A DNA stretch of 8,272 nt from Xanthobacteraceae bacterium (lineage in GTDB: Bacteria; Pseudomonadota; Alphaproteobacteria; Rhizobiales; Xanthobacteraceae), in assembly GCA_030044035.1 (NCBI GenBank), contig JASHWN010000367.1, positions 1 through 8,272 on the forward strand, read 5' to 3'. This document shows positions 7,699 through 8,272 of this stretch, piece after piece. The stretch's first letter is position 1. Every line of letters begins with the position of its first letter. The position numbers were made by a program, and so were the translations under genes. The notes below the pieces were generated by a model. The model was not told the origin of the DNA. It saw only the letters and a program-made list of their open reading frames with translations, and did not search any database.

Positions 7699-8144
7699 TG
7701 AGCATAAAGGCAATGACCAGGCCTGCGGCCGCGAGAACTATTAATACGATCACGCTCAGCACAGCGAGCCGGCCGCCCGAAAACACCGCAGCGTAACCTG
7801 CTTTGAGAAGATTATTCGACGCTGCCGCGATAAGGATCGCCGGCGCTATGGCAGTATTTGGTACACCTGCAGCCGCACCACTCCGGTAACGCCAAATCGG
7901 GCCGTCACCCAGCTTGACAGCAGCGAGGTGGCAATGAAGAGGGCTGCAAAGAGCGCGGCCGTCCCCAACTCAAGCGGATTGCGTCCCAGAGAAATAGGTT
8001 CTGCGTTCGACGGACCTGCCGACCAGAAGAGCTGCACACAGCGCAGATCAGTGCTGAAAGCAGAAACAATGCTACAAGCGCAATCAGCAGATGCTTGGCG
8101 AGATCGACTCGCAATCGTGCGAATACCGCCAATTTGGTCGAGTC
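7691..8144 (-). pseudogene. Decayed DUF4010 (MgtC/SapB-type) membrane protein remnant
   Basis: DUF4010-like sequence occurs in three consecutive pieces, each in a different minus-strand frame. Piece 1 (about 8132-8010) gives a hydrophobic segment, KHLLIALVALFLLSALICAV. Piece 2 (about 8010-7879) gives RNPLELGTAALFAALFIATS followed by ARFGVTGV, a typical DUF4010 stretch. Piece 3 (about 7876-7691) gives PNTAIAPAILIAAASNNLL, then KAGYAAVFSGGRLAVL and a final membrane helix ending at a TGA at 7693-7691. The block that usually joins FG-x-x-G to the NTAIA part (the 'D-x-D' membrane segment) is missing, roughly 25-30 residues. The N-terminal half of the family is also absent, because the acetate kinase stop lies only a few bases upstream. 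At least two frame changes, an internal deletion and a 5' truncation make this a pseudogene rather than a single sequencing error. Intact relatives are multi-pass inner-membrane proteins of unclear function. The family call is from memory of its conserved motifs. Confidence 0.72.
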
Positions 8145-8149
8145 TTACG

Positions 8150-8272
8150 CTAAATAATGCACGTGACCGTATGTTCGGCAATCATTCTTTCCTCGTCGGT
8201 CGGGATTACATAAATTGCGACGCGGCTTGCCTTCGCTGCGATCTGCATGTGTCCGCTGTCGTTGGCGCCCTC
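8150..8272 (-). CDS. ackA: Acetate kinase, C-terminal 40 residues (5' truncated by window)
   Basis: The minus frame is open from the window edge to a TAG at 8152-8150. The translation contains SRVAIYVIPTDEERMIAEHT, which matches the conserved acetate kinase C-terminus (S-R-V-A-V-x-V-I-P-T-x-E-E-x-x-I-A-x-H-T), preceded by the usual E-x-A-N. Acetate kinase is cytosolic and interconverts acetyl phosphate plus ADP with acetate plus ATP. In many alphaproteobacteria it sits beside phosphoketolase or phosphotransacetylase; that neighbour would lie beyond the right edge. The catalytic residues are outside the window, so integrity cannot be judged. The degraded DUF4010 gene lies immediately downstream on the same strand, and no terminator is evident between them. 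Confidence 0.85.
   Translation of the reverse strand, partial: EGANDSGHMQIAAKASRVAIYVIPTDEERMIAEHTVTCII

Noticed and set aside
7698..7796. Small plus-strand frame of 32 codons beginning in TAATG at the lhr end
   Set aside because: It looks like a coupled downstream gene, but the opposite strand encodes a convincing DUF4010 C-terminus with a membrane helix, so the small frame is a shadow.
7846..8181. Minus-strand frame of 111 codons as an intact gene
   Set aside because: Only its middle part (NPLELG onward) resembles a family; the first half and the last residues are out of frame with the matching DUF4010 segments. It also overlaps the end of acetate kinase.

Overview
The window looks like chromosome of a high-GC alphaproteobacterium, most likely Hyphomicrobiales (Bradyrhizobium/Rhodopseudomonas-like). 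This rests on base composition, codon choice and the style of the proteins; no rRNA or other taxonomic marker is present. I see no tRNA, rRNA, CRISPR array, insertion sequence or phage gene.

Layout, left to right. (1) 1-501, plus strand: the 3' end of a CotA-like multicopper oxidase, with the last two copper motifs intact. (2) 502-639: a convergent intergenic stretch with a GC-rich hairpin just after the oxidase stop. (3) 3225 down to 640, minus strand: a two-gene operon with a 6-nt gap. Its first gene is an unrecognised 312-aa protein with a ParB/sulfiredoxin-like GYHR segment. Its second gene is a 546-aa two-domain NAD(P)H-hydrate epimerase/dehydratase (YjeF) homologue whose signature motifs are altered in both halves. 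(4) 3226-3363: a divergent promoter region with a plausible minus-strand sigma70-type promoter and, 20 nt before the next start codon, a 12-bp perfect palindrome. (5) 3364-7698, plus strand: a complete full-length Lhr helicase of about 1444 aa. (6) 8144 down to 7691, minus strand: a decayed remnant of a DUF4010 (MgtC/SapB-type) membrane protein, spread over all three minus frames, lacking its N-terminal half and an internal block, and overlapping the end of lhr. (7) 8272 down to 8150, minus strand: the last 40 residues of an acetate kinase.

How the genes relate. Lhr is a DNA/RNA-DNA helicase linked to DNA repair, and it shares a compact divergent regulatory region with the unknown-plus-YjeF operon. 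Divergence alone does not show a shared function. The most interesting part is that operon: an uncharacterised GYHR-motif protein coupled to a YjeF-type protein that has probably lost or changed catalysis. The right end shows local gene decay between an intact helicase gene and a central-metabolism gene.
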